Made by a program: the position numbers and the translations under genes
Shown here: in pieces, positions 48,712-60,130 of the stretch
Numbering within the stretch: position 1 is the first letter of the stretch
Layout of the letters: each line of letters starts with the position of its first letter
From: Brasenia schreberi
Taxonomy: Eukaryota; Streptophyta; Magnoliopsida; Nymphaeales; Cabombaceae
Assembly: GCA_036023115.1 (NCBI GenBank)
Contig: JAYKKT010000091.1
Coordinates: forward strand, 32,385,501-32,449,500
DNA length: 64,000 nt
Reading direction: 5' to 3'
The notes under the pieces: model-generated
What the model saw: the letters and a program-made list of their open reading frames with translations, nothing else
The model's database searches: none
Told to the model about the DNA's origin: nothing

Positions 48712-51700
48712 ATGATGCAGAACGGAGAGATCGTGGCTGGGACGCCGTTCGATACGCCGGATAGGGTGTATGTAGCCGTAGGGAAGCGGTTTAAGAAGAA
48801 CGTCAAGAATCTGAGGTGGAGCCTCCGCAAGTTCCCGGACGCGAAGATCGTGATTTTGCACGTTCATGATCCTCGGGAAAGAGCCGGCGCTCCAAGTAAG
48901 ACCCTCCTACTCTCCCACGACAAAGACCCGGTTTTTATTCCGATTCTCGATTTTCGAAGTTCTCCTTTGGTTCTGGGTCGGAATATTCTAGGAAGATCCT
49001 CCTTTATCGCGATTTTGTCTTTCGGAGTCTGGGGGAGTTCGTAAATGCGTGGCATTTTATTTGTATTTAGAATCCAGACTACGCTGCTTGATCTGATATG
49101 ACTTGATTGGATTCGGAATCGCACGCATATTAATATTAAAATGGAAACCGCAATTGTAATAGGGTGCGAGATGGAACTTGGATCTCATGCAGTAGGATGT
49201 AATATTCTTTAGAAAAACTCGAGTAACTAGATTCAAAATCGCATTGTATTTGTAATCGCTATATATGAGTAGAAATTAAATGCTGTTTTCTTTGACCGAT
49301 GTCTGTTTTGTGATGTTTATGCATGAACGTTCATAATCCATCCTTTTCTTACCGGATCCGACATTACAATGCATATTGTGGATTTAGAGTTGTTTCGAAG
49401 GTTGGGACTCTTGCTTAGATAGAAGAACAAATTCTTGTTCATGCGCGAAACCATCCAACCGAGGCTAGCTCACCTGACAGGACCCCCTGTCTCTCGCAAT
49501 GCAGATGCCGAGTTCGATTTTCAGAGTATGCATGTGAGTGCTTGGATTCAGCCTCCCGTGGTAATCAGGAAAAACCATTTACGATCAGGGCGCGAGTGTA
49601 AGCTCATCTGGCAGGGCCCTCCACCTCCCATGTCGCTGGTGGTGGGTTCGGTTCCCGGAGATGTGTATGTGTACGTTAGAGGTTTCGGCCTTCCCCGGTT
49701 CTCCCGGTCGCAACTCTCTCTCTGTCTCTGTGCGTGTATGTGTGTGCCAATAAAAAGTATACGAGTTGAGCTATGCCAGAAAACCTCATCTATGTTGAAA
49801 GTCAGAGTTGTCAATTGGATTGACTCAGAGGGGCCTCATAAACGATGTATGATGGGAAGCACATCTTCAATTTAAATTGATGGTCTAAGAGTGCCTGCTT
49901 TCACTTTCCCATAACCGGCACTTTTATGCTACCATTTGTTTTTCTTTTGCCTATTCCGAGAGGGAAATAGATAGCCGTCAAGTGGTAAACTTTTGAGCGA
50001 AAATCGGAAGCAAATTGATGAAATTATGTGGAGTTGGCAGAGTAAACTTTATCGACTAAGCACTGATGGATATACATTCAGCCGAAGTAGGCCGCTCTCT
50101 CACCCATAATTTAGAAATTAATAAAAATTTATAGTCCATGATTAATTTTGTGGGTCTTCCTCCCCATGCTGAAGAGAATATAGCCCACGGTTAAATTTGT
50201 CAGAGGTTGAGAGGGCGATGAAATCTAAGCTTCCATTAATTCTTGTTGTGGTGTTTCAGTTGGAGGGAAGTTATACCGTTCGATATTTAAAGCGCAAGAC
50301 ACGGACGCACATAAGCAAAAGAACCAAGAGGAGATGGGGAAAATCATTCAGCAGTGCGTGAACATCTGCGCAGGGGAAAAGGTAGGGAAAACGCCATCTT
50401 CTTCTATCTGCTTCTCTTTGTTCTTTCCAAGAAACTAGAAATATGCCTAAATTTAAATGAATTTCTCAAAACAAAAAATATGAGTTCTTTCTAGGATCTT
50501 TGATTTGCATTTGAAAGTTCCATAAGAAAATGCTTAGTTTTCGACTACCATCTTAGACTAGCAATACTGAGGTTTGAGTAGGAGAAATTTGCACTAAAGA
50601 AAGCAATTTGTCTTCGTCATTGTTTTTCGTTTCCCACAGATAAAATCTGATAAGTTAGTCATAGAATCGGACAACGTGGAGAAAGGTATCGTGGAGTTGG
50701 TCACGAGACATGATATTCGCAAGCTTGTCATGGGAGCCGCTGCAGATTCCAAGTACGATAGGTAGGCCTTAATTGTTTGACATGGTTATATGCTGTTTAC
50801 CTGTGAAAGTTAGATCAAACAAATTATTGATTACAATGACAATTGTGTGGATAATGTTAGCTACTTCCATGTTTCCATTTGTACTAGAGAGGAAAGAGAT
50901 CCTTGCTGTAAATCCTTATTGCCAAATGCCAAGTCTTGCTTGTCAAGAGTCCACAACAGATTGAAAATGATGATGACCCTGTTAACAATTCTGCCAGTTT
51001 CTATCCTTTGGGAGAATGTCTAACCATGTTCCATGACTATTGTCACAGGAGGATGTCATCGCCCACCTCAGATAAAGCACGCTACGTACTGGCACATGCT
51101 CCTCCTCAGTGCCATATATGGTTTGTGTGCAATGGGAACCAAATCTGCACAAGGGATGCTTCCACTATGCAAAGGATGCCTAGCATGACCGTGGCACCAT
51201 CAAAAAAGGCATCTCAGCAGCCTGTGGAAGATAACGGCCGAGTGCTTTCTTTCCACTTTCATCCAGAACCACCGGAACCTTCACTCTTAACAGAAAGTAG
51301 TTTGGCAGAAGGGGTTCCTATGAGGACATTATCATTGATGATGAGTGCACCAGAAACTGAGGGAAATGATCCAAAAAGTGCCTGGGGATCTATCTCATTT
51401 CGTCAATTGGCCGAGGTATGCATTAATTTTGGATTGTCCAAACTAATATCTGCTTTTGAAACATTTCTATCCAAACCTTATCCCACATTAAGTGGGGTCA
51501 GCCGCATGGATTCTTTGTCGCCATTGTGCATGATCAAGTATCACCATTTAATTTCAAAAAGGGAAGAGCATGTGTCAACACTTATAAGAGCTATCTCTAC
51601 TATCAATCCCATTTAAAGTGTTCCCCTCTAATTTCGCAAACCTTCTTACTGGGCACATTGCGGGCACCTTTTCACTTGTCCACAACCACCATAAGCATGC

Positions 51701-53878
51701 TTGTCTCGTTTTTTCTCCTACAGGGGCCACGCCTACTTTATCTATAATAATCTCATTATGGTTTCATCTTTATAGTGTGTCCACATATCCATCTTAACAT
51801 CTTTATTTTCACCATAGGACCTGTAGAGCATTGCAGACGTTACACTTGTTTTATAATGTACCTTTCAACTTTAGGGGAATCCTCTTGTCACACAAAATAA
51901 ACAATGCCCCTTTTGATTTTGAGGAAACATTTCTAACTAATGAATAAGGAAAAGGGAACAAGTATGTCACATAGCAACATCCTAGCTCACTCCAAAATGG
52001 GATGTCATCAAGGATGATACATAGTGCTTCTCTAAAGAATGTTATAATGTCATATCCGCGCATGCTACATTCAGTGTGCCCATTGTGTCGCTCGATTGAG
52101 TACTCATGTAGACAGTAAATCCTCTGCACTGCTAAAATGAGTTTTTGTTACGGTTGACAAACTCACACTAAAACATGTTGAGTGGCTTTGTTTTTAGTCC
52201 GGTGATTGGCAACAATTGAGCTAACTGTGATCAAATATCATCGTTGTATTAACCATGAAAAGAGAAAAAATAAAAAATCATTACTTCTTGGCTTCCATGA
52301 AACGGTCATAAAATCCCTGTTTTCTACTTGTGCAAGCATCACTAGACCTCTAAATATGGATAAGAAAGAAACTCAATATTATCTTTGCACTTTGATAAGG
52401 CAAACCTGGTTGAGAGCGCTTTGATTGAGGACCAAAGGCAAACAAAGGAAGCCGAAGAAAACCAAAGGTTGCTGGAACTGTTGAAAGAGAAGGATAACAA
52501 AATTGAACAACTGGAAAAAGAGAAAGCTGAAATCGAGACAAAATTATCTGAATCAGATCAAATTTTGAAGCAAACAAGTGAGCAGCTACAAACATCACGG
52601 TCCTCCCTTAGAGGCACTCCTGGTGGCCCAAGTTTTGCCGAGTTCTCTTTGGAGGAGTTGCAGGAGGCCACTCGTGATTTCCACACAAGTTTGCGGATTG
52701 GGAGAGGAGGATTTGGTGCTGTCTACAAAGGCAAGATCCGCCATACCACAGTTGCCATAAAGAAATTGAACCATGACAGCATTCAGGGTGCAGCCGAGTT
52801 CCAACAAGAGGTAAGTAACTATTGTTAATCATTAGTAGATGCTATCCTCTGCTGGAGCTGCAAACTAGACAAGGATAAAAAGAGAAGAAGAATAAGTAGC
52901 AATATTATCTTTCAATATACGTGATTTGGTTGAAGTATTAGACTATGGTTTGCATTAGTATTTTTGGTGGCCATATAGGTTTCCAGCAGGTTTCCTATTG
53001 GCAAGAAAACAGAACTTACATATTCATCATGCAGAAAGTTAGGAATATTGATTCTCAATTGAATGCCAGGAAATTCGCTATCATGATTTTGTCCTTCGAA
53101 ATTTATTCATGTAACCAGAAATATATGGAACTTTAATATTCTTACGAAGCAATTCTTTTTGTTGAACTGCTCAACCTGCAACTTCTTGCAGATGGATATC
53201 TTAACAACAGTGAGACATCCAAATTTGGTAACACTAATTGGTGCTTGCTCCCAATCCAGCTGCCTTGTCTATGAATACCTCTCCAGTGGTAACCTGGAAG
53301 ATCATCTACTGTGCCGGAGCCGAACGGCTCCTCCACCACCTCCCCTGACATGGCAGGACAGATTGCACATCGCTGCACAGATATACTCGGCCCTCTTCTT
53401 TCTGCATTCTGCAAAGCCCTACACAATCGTCCATGGTGATCTAAAACCTGCCAACATCCTCCTTGATGCTAACCTCAATGCCAAGATAGGCGACTTCGGC
53501 ATATGCCGCCTCCTCCCTCAGCAAGAATCTGCTGCTGCTACAATTTTTAAGCACACTGACCCTAAAGGCACCTATGCCTACGTAGATCCCCAATTCATGG
53601 CCACCGGTGAATTGACAGCCAAGTCGGATGTTTATGCATTTGGTGTCATCATTTTACAGTTACTAACTGCAAAACCAGGATCAGGATTGGGCAATGAGGT
53701 CCGAAAGGTATTATCTGCCAAGAAACTGCATGAGGTCCTAGATCCATCTGCAGGAAAATGGCCATCAAAAGAGGCATTGCAACTAGCAAATTTGGGATTG
53801 CAGTGTTGTGAGTTGGAGAGGAGGAACAGACCAGACTTGGACTCAGAAATATGGAAGGTGTTGCAAAGTCACATGTAG
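48712..53878 (+). CDS. Kinase gene C: USP + coiled coil + kinase (RLCK-IX type), apparently intact
   Basis: Exons 48712-48895, 50260-50381, 50640-50761, 51049-51415, 52400-52810 and 53192-53878 join in frame (1893 nt, about 630 residues), all GT-AG, phases 1,0,2,0,0. Residues 1-145 are USP-like (RVYVAVGKRF, VILHVH, KLVMGAA); then QCHIWFVCNGNQIC and a Ser/Pro-rich linker; a charged coiled coil (about 270-325, KEAEENQRLLELLKEKD); then the kinase: IGRGGFGAVYKG, VAIKKL, HGDLKPANILLD, GDFGICR, YVDPQF, SDVYAFGVI. It is a non-RD kinase (HGD). Family relatives such as Arabidopsis PUB33-type proteins carry a U-box after the kinase; here a TAG follows the C-lobe and no U-box code is seen downstream, so it is a kinase without built-in E3 function. 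No signal or membrane segment seen. I chose the first of two adjacent ATGs. Confidence 0.9.
48896..50259 (+). other. Intron 1 of kinase gene C
   Basis: 1364 bases. GTAAGA donor after CCA-A, TTTCAG acceptor. Carries the dimeric SINE at about 49455-49770; the rest is ordinary AT-rich intron. Confidence 0.8.
49455..49770 (+). mobile_element. Dimeric tRNA-like SINE in intron 1 of gene C
   Basis: Two successive pol III-like heads: the first with box A GCTAGCTCACCTGACAGG and box B GATGCCGAGTTCGATTTTC (49460-49523), the second with box A TAAGCTCATCTGGCAGGG and box B GTGGGTTCGGTTCCCG (49600-49660), followed by a CT/TG-rich tail. An open frame across it (49435-49875) is not a gene. Confidence 0.6.
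51416..52399 (+). other. Intron 4 of kinase gene C
   Basis: 984 bases. GTATGC donor, acceptor AAG before 52400. Contains an antisense RTE remnant. Confidence 0.75.
51470..51925 (-). mobile_element. RTE LINE fragment 5 (3' part), antisense in intron 4 of gene C
   Basis: Begins (plus strand) AACCTTATCCCACATTAAGTGGGGTCAGCCGCATGGATTC, the RTE 3' end in reverse, and reaches the region encoding CDKRIPLKLKG near 51870-51900. Somewhat different from RTE 2-4, so probably another subfamily. Confidence 0.7.
52811..53191 (+). other. Intron 5 of kinase gene C
   Basis: GTAAGT donor, CTTGCAG acceptor. No gene. Confidence 0.8.
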
Positions 53879-54848
53879 CGCAGATTATCTGTTGATTATT
53901 AAAATTATAGGTCCTAGGGTATTAGCTTCCCAAAGGCTCCTTGGTTAAATGCCAACTATCCTCCACCACATTGTTTTGTTTGTATTATTTGCCACATACA
54001 AACCAATTGCATTCTTCTTCTTTTTCTATAGCTGATCTCCTTGTTGATATTGCCAGGAATTGCATGAGATATGATATCCTTTATATTAAGCAACGATTTG
54101 TCATCAACCTAAAGCCCTTGAGTTTTCTGGCAAACTCAAATCTTTTCCATGTCAAACAACCTGTACATATGGTGTTCTTGGAAGACCGATTTATTTGGAG
54201 TGGACTTCTTTTCCCTTAATGCAGCATTCTTAATTGTTTGGAGACATCGCCCATTTCGAAAAGCCCATCTAGTTTGAGGAATATTGGTGGGTTTAATAAA
54301 TGGCCATGGGTCAAGTAGCACTGATCCTTGTGTGATTTGGTTTCTGAACATTTCATGATCAATTTATTTAGAAGACACTTGTTTTACGAAAGATGAGAAA
54401 AGTAAGTTGTCCCAAGGGGGTTCAGACTACAGAAAGAACCCCTGGGCTGCTAGGAGGGCAGTCAAAGTTGGATTCTCATAGGCATCAATCTGTGCGCAAG
54501 TTGATGCCAAGTACAGGCCATGGTGGTGGGACTCAAATCGAAGAGTGTTGCACTGCAACCCCTCAATAGGCCGTTTTCTGAATTGCCAATCAAAAAAGGG
54601 AGGGGAAACAATCGGTTCAAGAGAATTCCAAGAAGGCCGTCACAAAAAGTAACAATCAGAACTCTTGATGGACATATCAGAAGAAGGAAATATAGATTCA
54701 AAGTGGAGAGAGAGAGAGAGAGAAAGAAAGAGAGAGCAGACAAACGAAGGAACATCATAATTATGCAAGTTGGACAGCTTTACATAAGACGCTGATCATA
54801 GTTTCTGGAACACATCGCTCTGCTACAATTTGAAGGGCCCATGTCAAT

Positions 54849-54879
<31 letters not shown>

Positions 54880-54935
54880 CCTGTCGAATATATAATATGC
54901 GCTTCTATGTTCTTACAAGAAAGAACAAGGCGGCA
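53879..54935. other. Downstream of gene C; no supported gene
   Basis: Likely 3' untranslated sequence of gene C, then spacer with GA repeat 54703-54737 and TA repeat 54851-54875. A basic open frame on the plus strand (54520-54795) ends in GA-repeat code and lacks a recognisable domain; I do not call it. Confidence 0.5.
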
Positions 54936-55229
54936 CTAGACCAGTATGGGTTCGGCCTTCTTCAGGTCTTCGAAGCTCCAATCTCTTCTCATGGCACCGG
55001 ACCGCAAGAGGCGTGGCGAGTCCGGAACCGCCTGTGACGGGGGTGCCTGCACCACCTTCTCTTCTGAGATTGGTGTCCGGGTGATGGGAAGCTGGTCAAG
55101 ATCCATGGACCAGCAGAAACGTGAGGCCAGGGGGAGCCGTCTCCTTTCTCTAGGGATGACGTCATTTTGCACAACGCACGATGCATTCCTCTTCATCAGC
55201 TTATGATTTGCAGAATCTGAGCGGCCCAT
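54936..55229 (-). CDS. Small unidentified protein, 97 residues
   Basis: Single open frame from ATG at 55229 to TAG at 54936. Composition is ordinary for a soluble protein: a basic patch RERRRL (about 28-33), FCWSMDLDQLPITRTP in the middle, a Pro/Ala-rich stretch, and a C-terminal MRRDWSFEDLKKAEPILV. No membrane segment or signal peptide. Third codon positions are rich in C and G, unlike the surrounding AT-rich sequence, which argues for coding. The upstream leader on this strand is purine-rich with a TATACAAAG about 90 bases before the ATG. I do not recognise the family; an overlapping plus-strand frame (54946-55206) is likely its shadow. Confidence 0.5.
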   Translation of the reverse strand: MGRSDSANHKLMKRNASCVVQNDVIPRERRRLPLASRFCWSMDLDQLPITRTPISEEKVVQAPPSQAVPDSPRLLRSGAMRRDWSFEDLKKAEPILV

Positions 55230-55556
55230 CTTCGTTCGAGTGATTACTCATAAGAATCTCCAACAGAGAGAGGAAGAGAGGCTTCGCTCTCTTCTTCTTC
55301 CTTCCTCCTTTGTATAGCACGATGTTTGAGATAAAGAATGCGTTGGATCAGAATGCATGCTCGGATGGTGTTGCGTACGTTGAGGTGGAGGGATGCAGTA
55401 AGCCCTCTAAATTTAGCAAAAATTCGAGGGGTTGATTTTTTTTTTCTTTTAGTAGTTCTTTGACGATGGGTGTCACTTTTTGACGTAAACGCTAATGCTC
55501 TCAACCTCTTTCTAAAATTGAGGGCAGTTTAGCTCCCTTCTTTCTTAAAATTGAGG
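55230..55556. other. Upstream flank of the small gene
   Basis: Contains the presumed leader and promoter side of the 54936-55229 gene. A minus frame at 55244-55504 is basic and low in information; not supported. Confidence 0.4.
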
Positions 55557-55847
55557 GCAGCTTTGACGATGGGTACCCTACCAGACGCTTTATAGGGTGG
55601 GTTTTTAGGATTGAAAATCTGCCCCTTCAGGGTGGGACAGGGTTGGGTCTAGGGTAGACCTGTTCCGCCCTGACCTGCGCTGCTTATACCAACTGGTATA
55701 TGTATATACTTGCATATTTTTGTATAAATACACATTTAATGAGGTACTATACATACAACACATACTAATATGACATAGTATATACTAAATGGTATATCAT
55801 GTTGCACATTGTGTTAGTAAACTATATTACGTAATGTAAATAATACA
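55557..55847. repeat. hAT-like element fragment left of RTE 4
   Basis: GC-richer text with GGGTGGG, GGGACAGGGTTGGGTCTAGGG and CCGCCCTGACC words, similar in style to 59345-59470 on the other side of RTE 4 and to 60470-60776. It may be one element split by the RTE. Confidence 0.4.
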
Positions 55848-55899
55848 TAGATTATACAACAACAACTAAGCCTTTTTCCATACTAGACGGGGTTGGCTA

Positions 55900-58800
55900 C
55901 ATGAATTCTTTGTTTCCACATAGTCTTATCATGTGTCATATTAGCCGTTAACTCCCAATAAGCTAGATTATTCTTTATTGTTTCTTTCCAACACTTTTGT
56001 CGTCGTCCTCTACCTTTTTTTAATACTTTCAAAATCTAGTTTTTCATACATTCTTAAAGGTTCCCTTTTGATATTCTTTCTATGTGTCCAAGCTATCTTA
56101 AACAATATTCTCTCATTTTATCCTCTATTCTTGTCACTCATAATTTGTTTATAATAACCTAATTATGTATAAGGTCTTTTCTTAAATGACCACTCTCCTT
56201 TGTACATGTTGATGATTAACTACCCAACACTTAGAACCATAAAACATGACAGGTATAATTGATGCTCTATGATATTTACCTTTTAACTTTAATGGTATCT
56301 TCTTATCACAAAGAATACCTGATGCACCTTTCCATTTTAACCAACCTACATTAATTCTATACGTAACATTTCCATCAATTCTTTCATCACTTTGAAAAAT
56401 TGACCCTAGGTATTTAAAACTTTCCTTTTAGAGATGCAATGTGAGCCAATTTTAATTTTTATGTTCTCTAAAATAACCAAACGATCAAACTTACATTCCA
56501 TATATTTTGTCTTTGTTCTGCTAAGTCGAAAGGCTTTACTTTCTAATATTTATTTCTATAGTTCCAATTTTCTATTAACTTTTTTCTTAGACTACTCCAC
56601 TAACACAATATCATCTGCAAATAACATACACCAAGGTACTTCGATCTTGAATATGTTTTGTTAACTCATAAATCACTATTATAAATAAGTATGGACTTAA
56701 AGTTGATCCTTAATGTAACCCAATATTAACTTCAAAGAAGTCTAACATTTCTTCATGAATCCTCACACATGTTTTTGCACCATCGTATATGTCTCTTATA
56801 AGGTTTATGTATGTCAATGGGATACCTCTTTCAAAGGTTTTCCAAAGAACCTCCCTCGATAACCTATCGTAAGTTTTTTTTAGATCAATAAATATCATGT
56901 TTTCTTTTTTGCTCTAAAATGTTTCATAGGATGTATCAAAAGGTGAATCGCTTCAATAGTAGATCTGTCTGACATGAATCCAAATTGGTTCTCTGTTATA
57001 CTCGATACTTGTCTTAATCTACATTCGATAATTCTTTCTCATAATTTAATAGTATGGCTCATTAACTTAATATCCTGATAATTCGCACAATTCTTAATGT
57101 CTCTCTTGTTTTATAATATGGGTATAATTATACTTGCTCTCCATTTCTCAGGCATCTTTTGGTTTTTTCATATTTCATTAAATAATCTTGTAAGTCAAGT
57201 GATTCTTGTTTCTCTTAGGATTTTTCAAATTCCAATAGGAATATTGTCTCGTCCTACCGATTTACCACCCTTCATATGTTTAAGAGTCTATTTGACTTCG
57301 TTCTTTTCAATATGTCAGTAGAAATTGTGGTTTATATACTTTTCTGATTTGAGTAACCCTCCTAAGCTAATACGAACATCCTTATTTTTATTAAAAAGTT
57401 TATAAAAATAGTTTTTTATATATTTTTATATCATCATTTGCCACTAGATTTTTCTCATCCTTGTCTTTGATGCATTTAACAAAATAAAGATCCTTAGTTT
57501 TCTTATTTCTAATCCTAGTTATCTTAAAAATATCTCTTTCACCCTCTTTTGAGTTGAGTTTTTTATATAAATCCTCCCAAATTTTATCTTTTGTTTCACT
57601 AACGGATTTTTTCGCTTCTTTCTTTGTTTTTTATAAGCATCTAAAGTTTCACTAGTTTTCTAACATGTAATTTGTAACATGCCCTCTTTACCTTGATTTT
57701 ATTTTGCACCACTTTACTCTACCACCAAACTTTTTTTTTGTCGGTACACCTTCCTTAGATTCACCTAACAATCTTTCACCACTTTCCTAATATGTATAGC
57801 CATATTGGTGCACATATCACAAGGTATACCAACATAATTCCAAGCATCTCCTTCAAGGGTAACATGCCCTCTTTACCTTGATTTTATGTTGCACCACTTT
57901 ACTCCACCACCAAGCTTTTTTTTCTGTCAGTACACCTTCCTTAGATTCACCTAACAATCTTTCACCACTTTCTTAATATGTATAGCCATATTGTTGCACA
58001 TATCACAAGGTATACCAACATAATTCCAAGCATCTCCTTCAAGGACTTTCTGTTTAAATATACTTTCACTTTCTTTCTCGCTTTTGAGGTTCCACCATTT
58101 AGTCTGAATAACTCGATGCACTCTTTTCTTCTTTGTCCACTTTTTTACCTATAAATGCATAACTAAAAGTCGATGGTTGGTGGTTAAGCTTTCTCTTGTA
58201 ATTATCTTGCAACCTTTACAACATGCTCTATCTTTTTTCCTACAAACAAAATAATCAATTTATATTTGTGATAAGCCACTTTTATAATTAAATGTTCATC
58301 TCATTTTTTTAATATTATATTGACTATAAAGAGATCAAATGTCATAGCAAAATTTAAAGTCTCCCGACCTTCCTCATTTATATCCCCAAAACCAAAGTTT
58401 TCATTAATATCTTGATATCCTAATACTTCTTTACCGACATGTCCATTTAAGTCTCTTCCTAAACAAATCATCTCCCTTTGTGGAATTCTTTAAATCACCT
58501 TATCTAACTCCTTCCAAAAAGCCATCTTTATATTATCTTCTAGTCTTACTTGGGATTATATTCAAAAGCTATGCTCGTAGCACTAATTTCAACATCATAA
58601 TTTGATTATCATATCGTTGTTTGTATATTACACTATCATTTAAATCTTTATTTATGATAATACCAACTCTGTTTTGAGCTTTTTCCTTTTCTAAGTACCA
58701 TAATTTAAAACTTTTATCCTCAAACTCCTTTGTTTTTTCTTCAAACCACCTTGTCTCATTTTAACATATAATATGAATTTTTCTTTGAATCATAGTATCT

Positions 58801-58900
58801 ACCACCTCCATTAGTTTATCTGACAAGGTTCCAATATTCCAATAACCAATGCAAATATTATTATCTATGAATAGCTTCCTTACCCCCCGCATTAGTCCAT
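55900..58900 (-). pseudogene. Endonuclease-RT code of RTE 4 (broken)
   Basis: Colinear with RTE 2 and 3. The FADD box, LSRTK-like text (56490-56640), the RT palm start (56898-56710, MIFIDLKKTYDRLSREVLW), the KSVG-DNIPIE region (about 57.25 kb), the linker (57.4-58.1 kb) and endonuclease pieces (58.2-58.85 kb) are in order. No long intact frame remains. Confidence 0.8.
57675..58046 (-). repeat. 186-bp tandem duplication inside RTE 4
   Basis: TAACATGCCCTCTTTACCTTG begins at 57675 and again at 57861; both copies run to CCAAGCATCTCCTTCAAGG. RTE 2 has a single copy of this stretch (about 10740-10930). Confidence 0.9.
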
Positions 58901-59288
58901 ATTAAAAATGTGGAGACACTCTCTGTAATTTATTCACTATATTTGGGTAGTAGCGGAACTAACTTTTTTACCCACACTCGTCCATAATGAAGGAACCCTC
59001 TCTACAATTGATTTATTATATCCGAGCAAAAAATGTAGAGGCTCTTGCTTACTTTTCATTACATTTGGGCTTTTCAATGCGTCGCTAAGAAGGGACCCCC
59101 AACACAATGCTTATAATTTGTGTAATCCATGATATAAAAATCCGACAAAGTTCTACGTTAGCTATCGGAAGCCTAATGCAATCTTCCTCCTTTATTCGGG
59201 TTTGGGACCGACCATTTAAGAGTGACCCCTTACATGAGCGGAGTTAATATGTAGATTATATTAAATTAAATTTTATGTAAAAATATCC

Positions 59289-59325
59289 CATTTTAGTATG
59301 AGAAAAGGCTTAGTTGTTGTTATAT
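59289..59325 (+). mobile_element. RTE 3' end fragment
   Basis: TTTTAGTATGAGAAAAGGCTTAGTTGTTGTTAT matches the RTE 3' terminus in plus orientation, about 40 bases beyond the 5' end of RTE 4 and inverted to it. Only the extreme end is present. Confidence 0.65.
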
Positions 59326-59344
59326 AAAAATTATTTTTTAAAGT

Positions 59345-59470
59345 TTATGCAGGATGGGTGCAGGTTGAATACCCCAAGCCTCACTGGATGGGTTTTAAGT
59401 TCTTCGGAGTGCAGGGCAGACCGGGTGGATGGAATCCCGCCCCACCGTACCTGTTGCCATCCCTATTACC
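59345..59470 (+). repeat. hAT-like element end right of RTE 4
   Basis: GC-rich text ending CCTGTTGCCATCCCTA, a terminal sequence style common in short plant hAT-like elements. It pairs in style with 55557-55690. Open frames here (59314-59632) are not supported. Confidence 0.4.
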
Positions 59471-59831
59471 AACCATTTTTCATGGAACAAATACATGTAT
59501 ATACACAGTGGACATAGTTTATGTCGGTATAATAAGAAAATACAATTCAAATTAAAAAACAAATATTCCAAAATGAACATCTATAGTACGAACTTTCGTC
59601 AATTAGTGACGTGCAGAACACGTACATTATGAAAATAGAAATGTTAATTTTAATATTTACAAAATTGGTTAAATAGAGCAATAATGCAAAGACGTAAGGA
59701 GTTGAAAAATGTGCACCAGAAAGAGTTGGAGAAAAGCCTAAAAAAATATTACCATAAAATCATAAAAAGAATATTCTTAGTTCTTGAAGATTTCTAAATA
59801 TTCTCAACTCATCATAAACCAACTAATGATC

Positions 59832-60000
59832 ACGAACACTTGGTTGGTTCAACTGGTTCTTCACTTATTTTCCTTAAGCAAGGTCTTGAGTTTGAGTAAG
59901 CAAACCAGCACAAAGAGAGCTTTATCCCCCAATACGGGACCGACCCTGCTCACATCAGAATAGTCCGGTACTTTTGACTTCCGGGATACCGGCAGTGAAA
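59832..60000 (+). repeat. tRNA-derived SINE remnant
   Basis: Box A TTGGTTCAACTGG and box B-like GGTCTTGAGTTTGAGT spaced about 35 bases, then a body with CGGGACCGACCC and CTTCCGGGATACCGG, as in plant SINEs. Confidence 0.5.
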
Positions 60001-60059
60001 ATTTGCATTGAGAATTGAATGGTTTTATTGTGTGTTTTTAATAACAGGAGACCAAAAAC

Positions 60060-60130
60060 ATGCACCCACCAGGAGTCGAACTCCTGCCCTGACTATCGGG
60101 TCACAGCATGGTTGAGCTATACTATTTTGG
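60060..60130 (-). repeat. tRNA-like fragment (SINE head rather than a tRNA gene)
   Basis: The minus strand holds TAGCTCAACCATGC (box-A like) and a strong T-arm hairpin CAGGAGTTCGACTCCTG. No acceptor stem pairs across the ends, so it is not a working tRNA. Confidence 0.4.

Larger units (their letters stand above)
55857..59251 (-). mobile_element. RTE LINE 4, near full length, with 9-bp target duplication
   Basis: TAGATTATA occurs at 55848-55856 and 59252-59260, exactly flanking the element. The 3' end is CAACAACAAC (TTG tail on the sense strand) and the 5' end includes an untranslated leader (about 58920-59251) missing from RTE 2. Endonuclease and RT regions are recognisable throughout but crossed by stops; an internal 186-bp tandem duplication is present. 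Confidence 0.88.

Noticed and set aside
49435..49875. 146-residue plus-strand frame in intron 1 of gene C
   Set aside because: Lies across the dimeric SINE; no splice or homology support.
54520..54795. Basic 91-residue plus-strand frame downstream of gene C
   Set aside because: No recognisable domain and its C-terminal part is GA-repeat code; not strong enough to call.
53879..54935. U-box exon downstream of gene C
   Set aside because: No CPI-type U-box motif in any frame on the plus strand; the kinase frame ends at a clear TAG.
60060..60130. tRNA gene on the minus strand
   Set aside because: Good T-arm hairpin, but no acceptor stem and a poor D-arm; fits a SINE head instead.
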